From Streptomyces sp. DG1A-41 (GTDB lineage Bacteria > Actinomycetota > Actinomycetes > Streptomycetales > Streptomycetaceae): 64,000 nucleotides of DNA. The translations under genes and the position numbers were made by a program. Of this stretch, positions 39,312 to 48,325 are shown in pieces; positions within the stretch are counted from its first letter, which is position 1, and each line of letters starts with the position of its first letter. Where the stretch lies: positions 1,116,001 through 1,180,000 of the forward strand of contig NZ_CP146350.1 of the NCBI RefSeq assembly GCF_037055355.1, read 5' to 3'. The notes under the pieces are model-generated. The model was not told the origin of the DNA, made no database searches, and saw nothing but the letters and a program-made list of their open reading frames with translations.

Positions 39312-39680
39312 TCATCGGTCTTCGACGAGGCGTACGAAGTCGCGCTCGTTGCGCTCGGCGCGGCGGACGTACCAGCGGGCGAGCAGGACCAGCGGGGCGT
39401 AGAGGCCGAAGCCGAGGACGGCCCACTCCAGGCGGCGGGCGTCGGGCATCGCCGCGAACAGCAGCGGCAGCGGGCCGACGAGCAGACCGAGGACCGCGAA
39501 GACGATGAGCGCGGCGCGCAGCTGGGTGCGCATCAGGGAGCGGACATAGGTGTGGCCGAGGGTGGTCTGTTCGTCGATCTCGGTGCGCGGGCGGTAGTAG
39601 TAGGCGGAGGCCCGGCGGGTGCGGCGGGGCGGGCCGGTGACGGCGACGCGGCGTTCGGTGTGGTCCTGGGGCACCGTCAC
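39312..39680 (-). CDS. Small membrane protein of the symporter operon (DUF485-like position)
   Basis: A 122-residue protein from GTG 39680 overlapping the regulator stop (GTGA). A basic N-terminal half (RRTRRASAYYYRPRTEIDEQ) is followed by two hydrophobic helices (about 57-75 and 86-104) and a basic tail. ActP-like symporters often have such a small partner (DUF485). The sequence here does not clearly show the DUF485 pattern, so it is called by position. Confidence 0.8.
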   Translation of the reverse strand: MTVPQDHTERRVAVTGPPRRTRRASAYYYRPRTEIDEQTTLGHTYVRSLMRTQLRAALIVFAVLGLLVGPLPLLFAAMPDARRLEWAVLGFGLYAPLVLLARWYVRRAERNERDFVRLVEDR

Positions 39681-40426
39681 GGCCTCCTCATGAGCAGGTC
39701 GCGCAGTTCACGCGTGTGACGCCGACTGACCTGGAGTTCCTCGGAGCCGACGAGGACGCTGACGGTGCCCGCGTCGAGGCGGAGTTCGCCGATGTGGCGC
39801 AGGGCGACGAGGTGGCGGCGGTGGATGCGGACGAAGCCGCGGGAGCGCCAGCGCTCCTCCAGGGTGGACAGCGGGATGCGGACCAGGTGGCTGCCCTTGT
39901 CGGTGTGCAGACGGGCGTAGTCCCCCTGGGCCTCGACGTGGGTGATGTCGTCGACGGCCACGAAGCGGGTCACGCCGCCGAGCTCGACGGGTATCTGGTC
40001 GGGGTCGGGTTCGCTCACGGGTATGGGGGGCGCGGTGCCGCGCAGCTCGGCGGCACGCCGTACGGCCTCGGCGAGCCGTTCCTTGCGGACGGGCTTGAGG
40101 ACGTAGTCGACGGCCTTGAGGTCGAAGGCCTGGACGGCGAAGTCCTCGTGGGCGGTGACGAACACGACGAGCGGCGGCCGGGCGAACCCGGTGAGCAGCC
40201 GGGCCAGGTCGAGCCCGTCGAGGCCGGGCATCTGGATGTCGAGGAAGACGACGTCGATGGCTTCGGGCCCGCCCGGGCCGGACTTCAGGGCGCGGTTGAT
40301 GCGACGCAGTGCCTCGGTCGCGTCTCCGGCGCCCTCCGCGCTGCCGATGCGGGGGTCCGCGTGCAGCAGGTAGAGCAGTTCCTCCAGCGAGGGGCGTTCG
40401 TCGTCGACAGCCAGGGCGCGCAGCAT
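39677..40426 (-). CDS. LytTR-type response regulator
   Basis: A 249-residue regulator. Receiver domain with acidic VDDE (8-10), phospho-accepting D63 in FLDIQMPG, and K near 112 (YVLKPVRKE); LytTR DNA-binding domain at about 145-245 with HVEAQGDYARLHT and RIHRRHLVALRHIG. First gene of an operon with the membrane protein, symporter and LytS-type kinase. ATG 40426 has no clear Shine-Dalgarno; a TACACT box lies a few bases upstream, so a leaderless transcript is possible. Confidence 0.95.
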   Translation of the reverse strand: MLRALAVDDERPSLEELLYLLHADPRIGSAEGAGDATEALRRINRALKSGPGGPEAIDVVFLDIQMPGLDGLDLARLLTGFARPPLVVFVTAHEDFAVQAFDLKAVDYVLKPVRKERLAEAVRRAAELRGTAPPIPVSEPDPDQIPVELGGVTRFVAVDDITHVEAQGDYARLHTDKGSHLVRIPLSTLEERWRSRGFVRIHRRHLVALRHIGELRLDAGTVSVLVGSEELQVSRRHTRELRDLLMRRP

Positions 40427-40549
40427 GAATCCGGAGTGTAGGGGCGATCCGTACGTCTGGACATGTGCCGGGGGTGGACGTTCCCGCTGGCCGAGGTGCC
40501 CGCGTCTTGGCCGGGCGCGGGCCGGGGCGCCGGTGGATACAGTGCGCGC

Positions 40550-41065
40550 ATGAACAGCAGGTCCACGCCGTTCGACGAACTCGACCGGAAGATCATCACC
40601 GCATTGATGGCGAACGCCCGGACGTCGTTCGCCGAGATCGGCACCGCGATCGGGCTGTCGGCCACGGCAGTCAAGCGCCGGGTCGACCGGCTGCGGGAGA
40701 CGGGCGTGATCACCGGGTTCACGGCCACGGTGAAGCCGTCGGCGCTGGGCTGGCGCACCGAGGCCTACGTCGAGGTGTACTGCGAGGGCGCGGCCCCGCC
40801 GCGGCGGCTGGCCGAGGTCGTGCGCGACTACCCGGAGATCACCGCGGCGATGACCGTGACGGGCGGCGCGGACGCGCTGCTGCACGTGCGGGCGCGGGAC
40901 GTGGAGCACTTCGAGGAGGTGCTGGAGCGGATCCGCCAGGAGCCCTTCATCCGGAAGACGATCAGCGTGATGGTGCTGTCCCATCTGCTTCCGGAGAGTC
41001 CGGAGGCCGGTGCCAGCCATCCGGCGCCGGAGGAGTCCCCGGGCGGCGCAGCAGACGTGCGCTGA
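40550..41065 (+). CDS. Lrp/AsnC-family regulator
   Basis: A 171-residue regulator. N-terminal helix-turn-helix (LDRKIITALMANARTSF, ATAVKRRVDRLRETG), then the RAM ligand-binding domain (YVEVYCEGAAPPRRLAEVVRDY, VTGGADALLHVRARD). Typical members bind amino acids and act as octamers. It sits 126 bp before dimethylargininase and ornithine aminotransferase genes in the same direction, so it is probably their arginine- or ornithine-responsive regulator. A GATACAGT box just before ATG 40550 suggests a very short leader. Confidence 0.93.
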   Translation: MNSRSTPFDELDRKIITALMANARTSFAEIGTAIGLSATAVKRRVDRLRETGVITGFTATVKPSALGWRTEAYVEVYCEGAAPPRRLAEVVRDYPEITAAMTVTGGADALLHVRARDVEHFEEVLERIRQEPFIRKTISVMVLSHLLPESPEAGASHPAPEESPGGAADVR

Positions 41066-41191
41066 CCGGCCTCAAGACGCAGCGTTCCTGCGCCCACGCG
41101 CAACTGATGTTGCTTGTCGGCCGCCTCCGTCGGTTCCTACCTTGGTGTCAACCCCCAGTCACACACCGTGAGGAAGCGGAGGGACCCCTCT

Positions 41192-42013
41192 GTGCCCGAC
41201 TCCCGTGTGCCGCGCCGGCGGCGCTACCTCGTCTGCGAGCCCAGACACTTCGCCGTGCAGTACGCGATCAACCCGTGGATGCGTCCCGGCGAACCCGTCG
41301 ACGTGATCCGCGCGCTGGACCAGTGGCAGGCGCTGGTCGACGCCTACCGTGCCCACGGCCATACCGTGGACACTGTGAAACCCGTTCCCGGTCTGCCCGA
41401 CATGGTCTTCGCCGCGAACGCGGCGGTCGTCGTCGGCGGCCGCGTCTTCGGCTCCCTCTTCCACGCGCCCGAGCGCCGTCCCGAGTCCGTGCCGTACGAG
41501 GCGTGGTTCAAGTCGGAGGGCTACGAGGTCTACCACCCCGAGTCGGTGTGCGAGGGCGAGGGCGACCTGGTGCCGGCCGGCCGCTGGATCCTGGCCGGGA
41601 CGGGCTTCCGCACCACCCGTGAGGCCCACAGCGAGGTGCAGGAGTACCTCGGGGTGCCGGTGATCAGCCTGACGCTGGTGGACCCGTACTTCTACCACCT
41701 GGACACGGCGCTGTTCGTCCTGGACGAGGAGAACATCGCCTACTACCCCGAGGCGTTCTCGCCGGGCAGCCGGGAGGTGCTGGCCCGGCTGTACCCGGAC
41801 GCGGTGCTCGCCACCCCCGAGGACGCGATGGCGTTCGGGCTGAACTCCGTCTCCGACGGGCGGCACGTGTTCATCTCACCGGGGGCGACGGGCCTGGCCG
41901 GCCGACTCGCCGGCCGTGGCTACGTCCCCGTCCCCGTCGACCTGTCCGAGTTCCACAAGGCCGGTGGCGGCATCAAGTGCTGCACCCAGGAGATCCGGGA
42001 GATCCGCTCATGA
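41192..42013 (+). CDS. ddaH: Dimethylargininase (DDAH)
   Basis: A 273-residue amidinotransferase-fold enzyme hydrolysing dimethylarginine (or arginine derivatives) to citrulline and an amine. Catalytic histidine H169 in FYHLDTAL and nucleophilic cysteine C263 or C264 in GGIKCCTQEI near the C-terminus; substrate loop PDMVFAANAAVV near 69-80. GGAGGG at 41178-41183 precedes GTG 41192. Overlaps rocD by ATGA. In a two-gene arginine or ornithine catabolic unit the product could feed into ornithine. Confidence 0.93.
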   Translation: MPDSRVPRRRRYLVCEPRHFAVQYAINPWMRPGEPVDVIRALDQWQALVDAYRAHGHTVDTVKPVPGLPDMVFAANAAVVVGGRVFGSLFHAPERRPESVPYEAWFKSEGYEVYHPESVCEGEGDLVPAGRWILAGTGFRTTREAHSEVQEYLGVPVISLTLVDPYFYHLDTALFVLDEENIAYYPEAFSPGSREVLARLYPDAVLATPEDAMAFGLNSVSDGRHVFISPGATGLAGRLAGRGYVPVPVDLSEFHKAGGGIKCCTQEIREIRS

Positions 42014-43227
42014 CCGCACCCGTCCGTACCCGTGACTCCCAGGAGCTCATCCGCGCGGAGGAGCCGGTCCTCGCGCACAACTACCATCCGCTGCCCGTGG
42101 TCGTCGCCCGTGCCGAGGGCACCTGGGTGGAGGACGTGGAGGGGCGGCGCTACCTCGACATGCTGGCCGGCTACTCGGCGCTCAACTTCGGACACCGGCA
42201 CCCGGCGCTGATCGAGGCGGCCCACCGCCAGCTCGACCGGCTGACCCTGACCTCCCGCGCCTTCCACAACGACCGGCTCGCCGAGTTCGCCGAGCGGCTG
42301 GCGGCGCTGACGGGGATGGACATGGTCCTGCCCATGAACACCGGCGCGGAGGCGGTGGAGAGCGGGGTGAAGGTGGCCCGCAAGTGGGCGTACGACGTCA
42401 AGGGCGTCCCGGCCGACCGGGCGACGATCGTCGTCGCGGCGGACAACTTCCACGGCCGTACGACCACGATCGTCAGCTTCTCCACGGACGAGACCGCCCG
42501 GCAGGGGTTCGGCCCCTTCACCCCGGGCTTCCGGATCGTGCCGTACAACGACCTGGCCGCGCTGGAGGCGGCGGTCGACGAGACGACGGCCGCGGTGCTG
42601 ATCGAGCCGATCCAGGGCGAGGCGGGGGTGATCATTCCGGACGACGGCTACCTGGCCGGCGTGCGCGAGCTGACCCGCCGCAAGGAGTGTCTGTTCGTCG
42701 CGGACGAGATCCAGTCCGGGCTCGGCCGTACGGGCAGCACGCTGGCGGTCGAGCACGAGTCGGTCGTGCCGGACGTGGTGCTGCTGGGCAAGGCGCTGGG
42801 CGGCGGCATCGTGCCGGTGTCCGCGGTGGTCGCCCGGCGGGAGGTGCTCGGGGTGCTGCACCCCGGGGAGCACGGGTCGACGTTCGGCGGCAACCCGCTG
42901 GCGGCCGCGGTCGGCACGGCGGTGGTCGAGCTGCTGGAGACGGGCGAGTTCCAGCGCCGCGCGACCGAGCTGGGCGCGGTCCTGCGGAACGGCCTGACCG
43001 GGCTGGTCGGCAAGGGCGTCGTCGGCTTCCGCTCGCGGGGCTTGTGGGCGGGCGTCGACATCGACCCCGCACTCGGCACCGGCCGCGAGATCAGCGAACG
43101 CCTCATGCGGGAGGGAATCCTGGTCAAGGACACCCACGGCTCCACGATCCGCCTGGCTCCGCCGCTCACCATCACGGGCGAGGAGCTCCAGCACGCACTC
43201 GGGTCACTGGAGAAGGTGCTGCGGTAA
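42010..43227 (+). CDS. rocD: Ornithine aminotransferase
   Basis: A 405-residue PLP enzyme (fold type I, class III) converting ornithine and 2-oxoglutarate to glutamate semialdehyde and glutamate. NTGAEAVESGVK for cofactor phosphate binding near 110-121, ADEIQSGLGRTG with D232, and PLP lysine K261 in LLGKALGGG. ATG 42010 overlaps the dimethylargininase stop. Together with the Lrp-type regulator they form an arginine-to-glutamate route. Confidence 0.96.
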   Translation: MTAPVRTRDSQELIRAEEPVLAHNYHPLPVVVARAEGTWVEDVEGRRYLDMLAGYSALNFGHRHPALIEAAHRQLDRLTLTSRAFHNDRLAEFAERLAALTGMDMVLPMNTGAEAVESGVKVARKWAYDVKGVPADRATIVVAADNFHGRTTTIVSFSTDETARQGFGPFTPGFRIVPYNDLAALEAAVDETTAAVLIEPIQGEAGVIIPDDGYLAGVRELTRRKECLFVADEIQSGLGRTGSTLAVEHESVVPDVVLLGKALGGGIVPVSAVVARREVLGVLHPGEHGSTFGGNPLAAAVGTAVVELLETGEFQRRATELGAVLRNGLTGLVGKGVVGFRSRGLWAGVDIDPALGTGREISERLMREGILVKDTHGSTIRLAPPLTITGEELQHALGSLEKVLR

Positions 43228-43758
43228 GAGGCAGGGGAATCCGCGGCGGCGGCGACCGCCCTGGCCAACGGCCAAGGACCAGGGGTTCATGGCGGAGGCC
43301 GCCTGCCGGAGGGCCGATGCCGGAGGCAGCAGGGCAGAGGTGCGCTGCTGGCGAAGCCACCTGCCAGAGGGCCGGCGCCGAGGCCATTCGGCAGCTGGTA
43401 CACGCCGGAGACCGCCGGGCAGAGGGCCGACGCCGGAGACCACCCGGCAGCCGGTTGATGGCGAGGGCTGGCTCGGGGCGGAGCGTGGGGCGCCGGGCCG
43501 GGGCGGCTTGTGACGTGCTCGGCCCGGTGGAGACCGCCCCGCTGCGGGGCGACCTCCGCCGGCAGCTTCTGGCGGGGCCGTCCGCCATCACGCTTCTGCC
43601 AGGGCCGCTTTGCCGTCAACCGCCTGCCGGGGCGGCCGTCCCGACCGAGCGCACCACACCCCGCCCGACCGGCCCCGCACAAACCGCCCCCTCATGCCGG
43701 AAGGGTGAAGATTGAGGCAAGAGGTGGTAGACCACTCTCAGCGACAGAGAGGTCGGCC
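43228..43758. repeat. 530-bp gap with degenerate GC-rich repeats, no credible gene
   Basis: The stretch is full of variants of GCCGGAGxCCGCC and GGCAGAGGGCCG, arranged as imperfect units of roughly 30-36 bp at about 43290-43470, some inverted. Reading frames in it are low-complexity and mostly Arg/Pro/Gly. After 43690 the base composition becomes less extreme, with AGAGAGG at 43746-43752 as ribosome binding site of the next gene. A promoter for that gene must lie near 43690-43740. Confidence 0.55.
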
Positions 43759-46242
43759 GTGGGCGCACACGAGGAGTACGGCGTTGCCCGTCAGCGGTTC
43801 GACGTGGCCGACGCCGCGCCCGTGTTGCTGGATCCGCAGGGCGTGGTGACGGGCTGGACCAGCGAGGCGCGGCGGCTGCTGGCGTACCCGGCTGCCGAGG
43901 CGGTCGGCAGGAAGCTGGCGGATCTGCTGACGGCCGAGGACGCGCAGCGCGTGCCGGACCTGGTCGAGCGGTGCCGCAGGGACGGCGGCTGGACGGGGCT
44001 GTTGACGGTGCGCCGCAGGGACGGGCAGCCGGTGAGGGTCGCGGCCCGGATCACCTCGGCCGAGGAGGCGCACGGCGGCTCGCGCTGGCTGGCACTGCTG
44101 TCGGAGCTGGCCGACGCGCCCGGCTGGGACATGAGCCGTACGGTGCTGGAACGGATGGTGGCCGACGCCCCGGTCGGCATCGCGATCGTGGACACGGATC
44201 TGCGCTTCGTGTGGTCGAACACCGCCCTGGAGCAGTTCGGCGGCGGACCGGCACCGCGCCGCCTCGGCCTGCGTTTCGCGGACGTCCAGCCCGGCCTGGA
44301 CGCCCAGGCGGTCGAGGCGCAGATGCGGCACGTGCTGGAGACCGGCGAGGCCGTGGTCGGGTACGAGCACGTGGGCCATGTGCAGTCGGCGCCCCTGCGC
44401 GAGACGGCGCACATGCTGTCGTTCACCCGGCTCGAGGACGACCAGGGCAACCCGATGGGCGTGTACTACACGGTCGTCGATATCACGGAGCGGCACCGCG
44501 CCCGGCAGCGGCTGGCACTGCTCGACCGGGCCGGCGAGAGCATCGGCCGAAGCCTGGACCTCACGCGCACCGCGCAGGAGCTGGCCGACGTGGCCGTGCC
44601 GGGACTGGCCGACTTCGTCGCCGTGGACCTTCTGGAGACGGTGCTGCGGGGCGCCGAACTGACCCCCGGGCCGCTCGCGGACTCGGAGGAGCCGGTGGCG
44701 CTGCGCCGCGCCGGATACCGGTGCGCGGAGGACGACCTCGAGGAGTCCGTCATCGACATCGGCGAGGTGGTGGCCTTCCGGGCCGGAACGCCCCCGGTCC
44801 GCTGCCTCACCACGGGACGGTCCTGGCGCGAGGAACGGCTCGGCCCGTCGGCCCGGGACTGGACCACGGACGCACCGAGCGGCCGGCAGGCCAGGTTCCG
44901 GGAGCTGGGCCTGCACAGCGTGATGGTCGTGCCGGTCAGGGCGCGCGGCACCACGCTCGGCGTCACGACCTTCTTCCGGCGCCACAGCCGGGAGCCCTTC
45001 GACGAGGAGGACCTGCGACTGGCCGAGGACCTCGTCTCCCGCGCGGCCGTCTGCGTGGACAACGCCCGGCGCTACACGCGCGAGCGCGACGCCGCGCTCG
45101 TCCTCCAGCGCAGTCTGCTCCCCCACCGGCTCCCCGAGCAGGACGCGGTCGAGGTGGCCGCCTGCTACCGGCCGGCCGACGAGCTGACCGGCCTGGGCGG
45201 CGACTGGTACGACCTCATTCCGCTGTCGGGGGCGCGCGTCGCGCTCGTCGTGGGCGAGGTGCCCGGGCACGGCATCGACGCCGCCGCGGCCATGGGGCAG
45301 TTGCGGACGGCCGTACGGACCCTGGCCGCTCAGGATCTGCCGCCCGAGGAGGTGCTGGCACACCTCGACGACCTGGTGGCGCGGTCGGCCCGGGAAGAGG
45401 GCGCCGAACCGGGCACGGGGGGCTCCGCGGGCACGCAAAGCGTGGGATCCGGGTGTGTGTACGTCGTCTACGACCCGGTCGACGGCAGGTGTGCGATGGC
45501 CGCCGCGGGGCATCCCGCCCCGGCCGTGGTGCTGCCCGACGGCGCGGTCACGTTCGTCGATCTCCCGCAGGGGCCGCCGCTCGGCGTGGGCGGTCCGCCC
45601 TTCGAGGCGGTCGAGCTGTCCCTCGTGGAGGGCAGCACCCTCGCCCTGCACACCGACGGGCTGCTGGCCCGGGCAGAGATCTGGGCCGTCGACGCCGGCC
45701 GGGACCGGCTGCGCCGGGCGCTGGAAGGGGCGGGCCCGCTGGAGGCGCGCTGCCGGGCCGTGGTCGACGCGCTGGTCCCGGCGCGCCCGTACGACGACGT
45801 GGCCCTGCTGATGGCCAGGACGAAACGTCTCGGCACCGAGCAGGTCGCGGCCTGGGACCTGGACCCCGACCCGGCCCTCGTCGCCGACGCCCGCCGCACG
45901 GCCACCCGGCAGCTGGCCCGCTGGGGGCTGGACGAGCTGGCGTTCACCACGGAACTGGTCGTGAGCGAGCTGGTCACCAACGCCATCCGGCACGCCACCG
46001 GGCCCATCCGGCTCCGCCTGATCCGGGAGCGCGCCCTGCTCTGCGAGGTCTTCGACAGCGGCGCCACCGCACCCCATCTGCGCCATCCCCGTACGACGGA
46101 CGAGGGCGGGCGCGGTCTGCTGCTGGTCTCCCAGCTGACCCAGCGGTGGGGCACACGGTTCGTCCCCGACGGGAAGGTCATCTGGGCGGAGCAGTCCCTG
46201 ACGGAGCGCGCCGAGCTGCCCGTGGCGGCGCTTCTGGAGTGA
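43759..46242 (+). CDS. PAS-PAS-GAF-SpoIIE phosphatase with HATPase domain
   Basis: An 827-residue regulatory phosphatase from GTG 43759. Order: PAS (about 15-110), second PAS with VDITERHRARQ exit (about 130-250), GAF (about 270-425), PP2C SpoIIE domain (about 450-690), and an anti-sigma-type HATPase (about 705-815, ELVTNAIRHATG, DEGGRGLLLV). Such proteins act in Streptomyces partner-switching systems by dephosphorylating anti-anti-sigma factors and also binding sigma factors. The metal-binding GDVxGHG motif here is GEVPGHG (Asp to Glu), while GDWYD, HTDGL and YDDVALL remain. Activity may be altered. Confidence 0.92.
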   Translation: MGAHEEYGVARQRFDVADAAPVLLDPQGVVTGWTSEARRLLAYPAAEAVGRKLADLLTAEDAQRVPDLVERCRRDGGWTGLLTVRRRDGQPVRVAARITSAEEAHGGSRWLALLSELADAPGWDMSRTVLERMVADAPVGIAIVDTDLRFVWSNTALEQFGGGPAPRRLGLRFADVQPGLDAQAVEAQMRHVLETGEAVVGYEHVGHVQSAPLRETAHMLSFTRLEDDQGNPMGVYYTVVDITERHRARQRLALLDRAGESIGRSLDLTRTAQELADVAVPGLADFVAVDLLETVLRGAELTPGPLADSEEPVALRRAGYRCAEDDLEESVIDIGEVVAFRAGTPPVRCLTTGRSWREERLGPSARDWTTDAPSGRQARFRELGLHSVMVVPVRARGTTLGVTTFFRRHSREPFDEEDLRLAEDLVSRAAVCVDNARRYTRERDAALVLQRSLLPHRLPEQDAVEVAACYRPADELTGLGGDWYDLIPLSGARVALVVGEVPGHGIDAAAAMGQLRTAVRTLAAQDLPPEEVLAHLDDLVARSAREEGAEPGTGGSAGTQSVGSGCVYVVYDPVDGRCAMAAAGHPAPAVVLPDGAVTFVDLPQGPPLGVGGPPFEAVELSLVEGSTLALHTDGLLARAEIWAVDAGRDRLRRALEGAGPLEARCRAVVDALVPARPYDDVALLMARTKRLGTEQVAAWDLDPDPALVADARRTATRQLARWGLDELAFTTELVVSELVTNAIRHATGPIRLRLIRERALLCEVFDSGATAPHLRHPRTTDEGGRGLLLVSQLTQRWGTRFVPDGKVIWAEQSLTERAELPVAALLE

Positions 46243-46306
46243 AGCCGGGGCCAGATTCGCCCATACCGTGGGAAACTGGTCTCCCGGCAGTGGTGAGGCG
46301 GCAGCC

Positions 46307-47548
46307 ATGACGGATTCGGCGATCGACTACACGGCGGTGTTCCGGGCCCTGCCCGGCATGGTGGCGCTGCTGACGCCCGAGCTGGTGTACGCGGACGTCA
46401 ACGACGAGTTCGTCCGGGTGTCCGGGCGCTCCCGCGAGCAGCTGGTCGGGCACTACCTGTTCGACGTCTTCCCCGACAATCCCAACGACCCCGCCTCGAC
46501 GGGCATGCGCAATCTGGAGGCCTCGCTGTACCGGGTCCTGGCGACCGGGGAGCGCGACGCCATGGCCCTTCAGCGCTACGACGTCGAGGATCCCGAGCGG
46601 CCCGGGGAATGGCAGGAGCGCTACTGGAGTCCGGTGAACGCGCCGCTGCTCGGCCCCGACGGCAAGGTGGTGCTGATCCTGCACCGCGTCGAGGAGGTCA
46701 CGGAGCTGATCCGGGCCCGGGGCCGCTCGAGGGGAGGCCGCGGCGGCCGGTCCCGGGTACTGGAGGCCGAGCTGTACACCCGCGCCCGCGAGCTCCAGGA
46801 GCTCAACGAGCGGCTGCGTCAGGCGCACTCCCGGGAGCGGGAGGTGGCGCTGGCCCTCCAGGAGGCGATGCTGCCCGACCGCCGTCAGGTCAGCCACCAC
46901 CACCGGGCCGCCGTCCGGTACCGGCCCGCCGTGGGCGCGCTCAACGTGTGCGGGGACTGGTACGACCTGGTCGACCTGGTCGGCGGCCACCGGGTCGGCG
47001 TGTCCGTGGGGGACGTGGTCGGGCACGGGCTGGAGGCCGCCGGTGTCATGGGCCAGCTGCGCAGCGCACTCAGCGCAGCCTCCCGGGTCGCCGAGGGCCC
47101 GGCCCAGGCCCTGGACGTGCTGGGGCGCTACGCCCACGTGGTCGAGGGCGCCGAGTCGGCGACCGCCGTGACGACCTTCATCGACTTCGACCGGCACACC
47201 ATCACCTACAGCAGCGCCGGCCATCTCCCGCCCGTACTGGTCCACCCCGGCGGCCGCGCCGAGTTCCTCGACGGGGCCACCGACACCCCGCTCGACGCCC
47301 GCCCCGACCCGATCCCGAGACCCCAGGCCGAGACGGCCTTCACGCCGGGCGCCACTCTGGTGCTCTACACCGACGGCCTGGTCGAGCGGCGCGACGAGGA
47401 CATCGACACCAGCCTGGCCCGTCTCGCCGACGCGCTGTACCGGCACCGGGACCAGGATCCCGAGACCCTCGCCGACACGGTCCTGCTGGAGCTGCTGCCG
47501 CCCGGCGGCGCCACCGACGACACCGCGCTGATCATCGTGCGGCTGTGA
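46307..47548 (+). CDS. PAS-SpoIIE protein phosphatase
   Basis: A 413-residue protein: PAS (about 10-115, YADVNDEFVRVSG), a coiled coil (about 145-180, REREVALALQEAML), and the PP2C SpoIIE domain with GDWYD, VGDVVGHGLEAAG, TYSSAGHLPP, LYTDGLVE and TDDTALI. All metal-binding acids are in place, unlike the preceding gene. It would dephosphorylate an anti-anti-sigma factor. Lying 64 bp after the first phosphatase in the same direction, the two may share regulation. ATG 46307 has a GAGGCGG upstream. Confidence 0.92.
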   Translation: MTDSAIDYTAVFRALPGMVALLTPELVYADVNDEFVRVSGRSREQLVGHYLFDVFPDNPNDPASTGMRNLEASLYRVLATGERDAMALQRYDVEDPERPGEWQERYWSPVNAPLLGPDGKVVLILHRVEEVTELIRARGRSRGGRGGRSRVLEAELYTRARELQELNERLRQAHSREREVALALQEAMLPDRRQVSHHHRAAVRYRPAVGALNVCGDWYDLVDLVGGHRVGVSVGDVVGHGLEAAGVMGQLRSALSAASRVAEGPAQALDVLGRYAHVVEGAESATAVTTFIDFDRHTITYSSAGHLPPVLVHPGGRAEFLDGATDTPLDARPDPIPRPQAETAFTPGATLVLYTDGLVERRDEDIDTSLARLADALYRHRDQDPETLADTVLLELLPPGGATDDTALIIVRL

Positions 47549-47549
47549 C

Positions 47550-48005
47550 CTATCGACGCGAGTTGCCGTGGTCCAGCAGCCTGACGCGGTCCGCGTTCTG
47601 CCGGTCCTCGGCGTCCGCGCTGGGCTCGCCGGCGAACCAGGCGTCGAGGATCTCCTTCAGCAGCGGCTCGGAGGTGAGCCGCAGGCTGAGGGCGAGGACG
47701 TTGGCGTCGTTCCAGCGGCGTGCCCCGTCGGCCGTGTAGGCGTCCGTGCACAGGGCGGCCCGGACGCCCGGCACCTTGTTCGCCGCGATGGAGGCGCCTG
47801 TGCCGGTCCAGCAGCACACCACGGCCTGGTCGGCCGTCCCGTCGGCGACCTCGCGGGCGGCGGCCTCCGAGCACACCGCCCACTGGGGGTCGTCCCCGGG
47901 ACGCAGCGCGCCGTGCGGGCGCACCTCGTGCCCTCTCTCGCGCAGCGCGGCCACGAGGGAGCGGGCGACGGGCTCGTCCATGTCCGAGGAAACAGAGATC
48001 CGCAT
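47550..48005 (-). CDS. RpiB/LacA/LacB-type sugar-phosphate isomerase
   Basis: A 151-residue protein of the RpiB family. N-terminal ISVSSDMDEPVARSLVAAL and the phosphate/active-site loop VVCCWTGTGASIAANKVPGVRAA at about residues 62-85, with the conserved CxxGTGxSIAANK pattern. Ribose-5-phosphate isomerase B interconverts ribose 5-phosphate and ribulose 5-phosphate, but the family also includes galactose-6-phosphate isomerases and functionally unknown members. No sugar operon is adjacent. Convergent with the phosphatase gene, with a 1-base gap. ATG 48005 has a weak ribosome binding site. Confidence 0.85.
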   Translation of the reverse strand: MRISVSSDMDEPVARSLVAALRERGHEVRPHGALRPGDDPQWAVCSEAAAREVADGTADQAVVCCWTGTGASIAANKVPGVRAALCTDAYTADGARRWNDANVLALSLRLTSEPLLKEILDAWFAGEPSADAEDRQNADRVRLLDHGNSRR

Positions 48006-48166
48006 GCTTCGCAGACTACTCGGCGGGGCCGCGGGAACCAGCGGGTCGGCCAGGCGCCCCTCAAATCCGCCACGCCACCCGTTCGGCTTGCCGGTCACCC
48101 GCATGGAGCAGCACGCTGACCCCGTGACTCTCCCCAGCCGCATGAGCACCACCGGACGCACCTCTC

Positions 48167-48183
48167 TGACTGACCGTCAGTCA
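48167..48183. promoter_or_regulatory. TetR-type operator TGACTGACCGTCAGTCA
   Basis: A near-perfect 8+1+8 inverted repeat (TGACTGAC-C-GTCAGTCA), the classic TetR/AcrR operator half-site, 142 bp before the acyltransferase gene and in the 320-bp gap between divergent genes. A TACACT box (48244-48249) may be the -10 of the acyltransferase promoter. No tetR gene is within 6 kb. No other feature was seen between 48006 and 48325. Confidence 0.65.
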
Positions 48184-48325
48184 ATGAAGCAAAGGATCGG
48201 CACCGTCCGGTCGCACGAGGTGCCCAGTGACCGCGCCTGCACCTACACTGGCACCCCACGACATGCCGGTTGACCTGCTGGAACGCGGCGGTTGAGTCCA
48301 CCGCAAGAGTCGAGGAGCGCCCGCT

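Noticed and set aside
43289..43513. Short frame in the repeat-rich gap
   Set aside because: Low complexity, no ribosome binding site, no family pattern.
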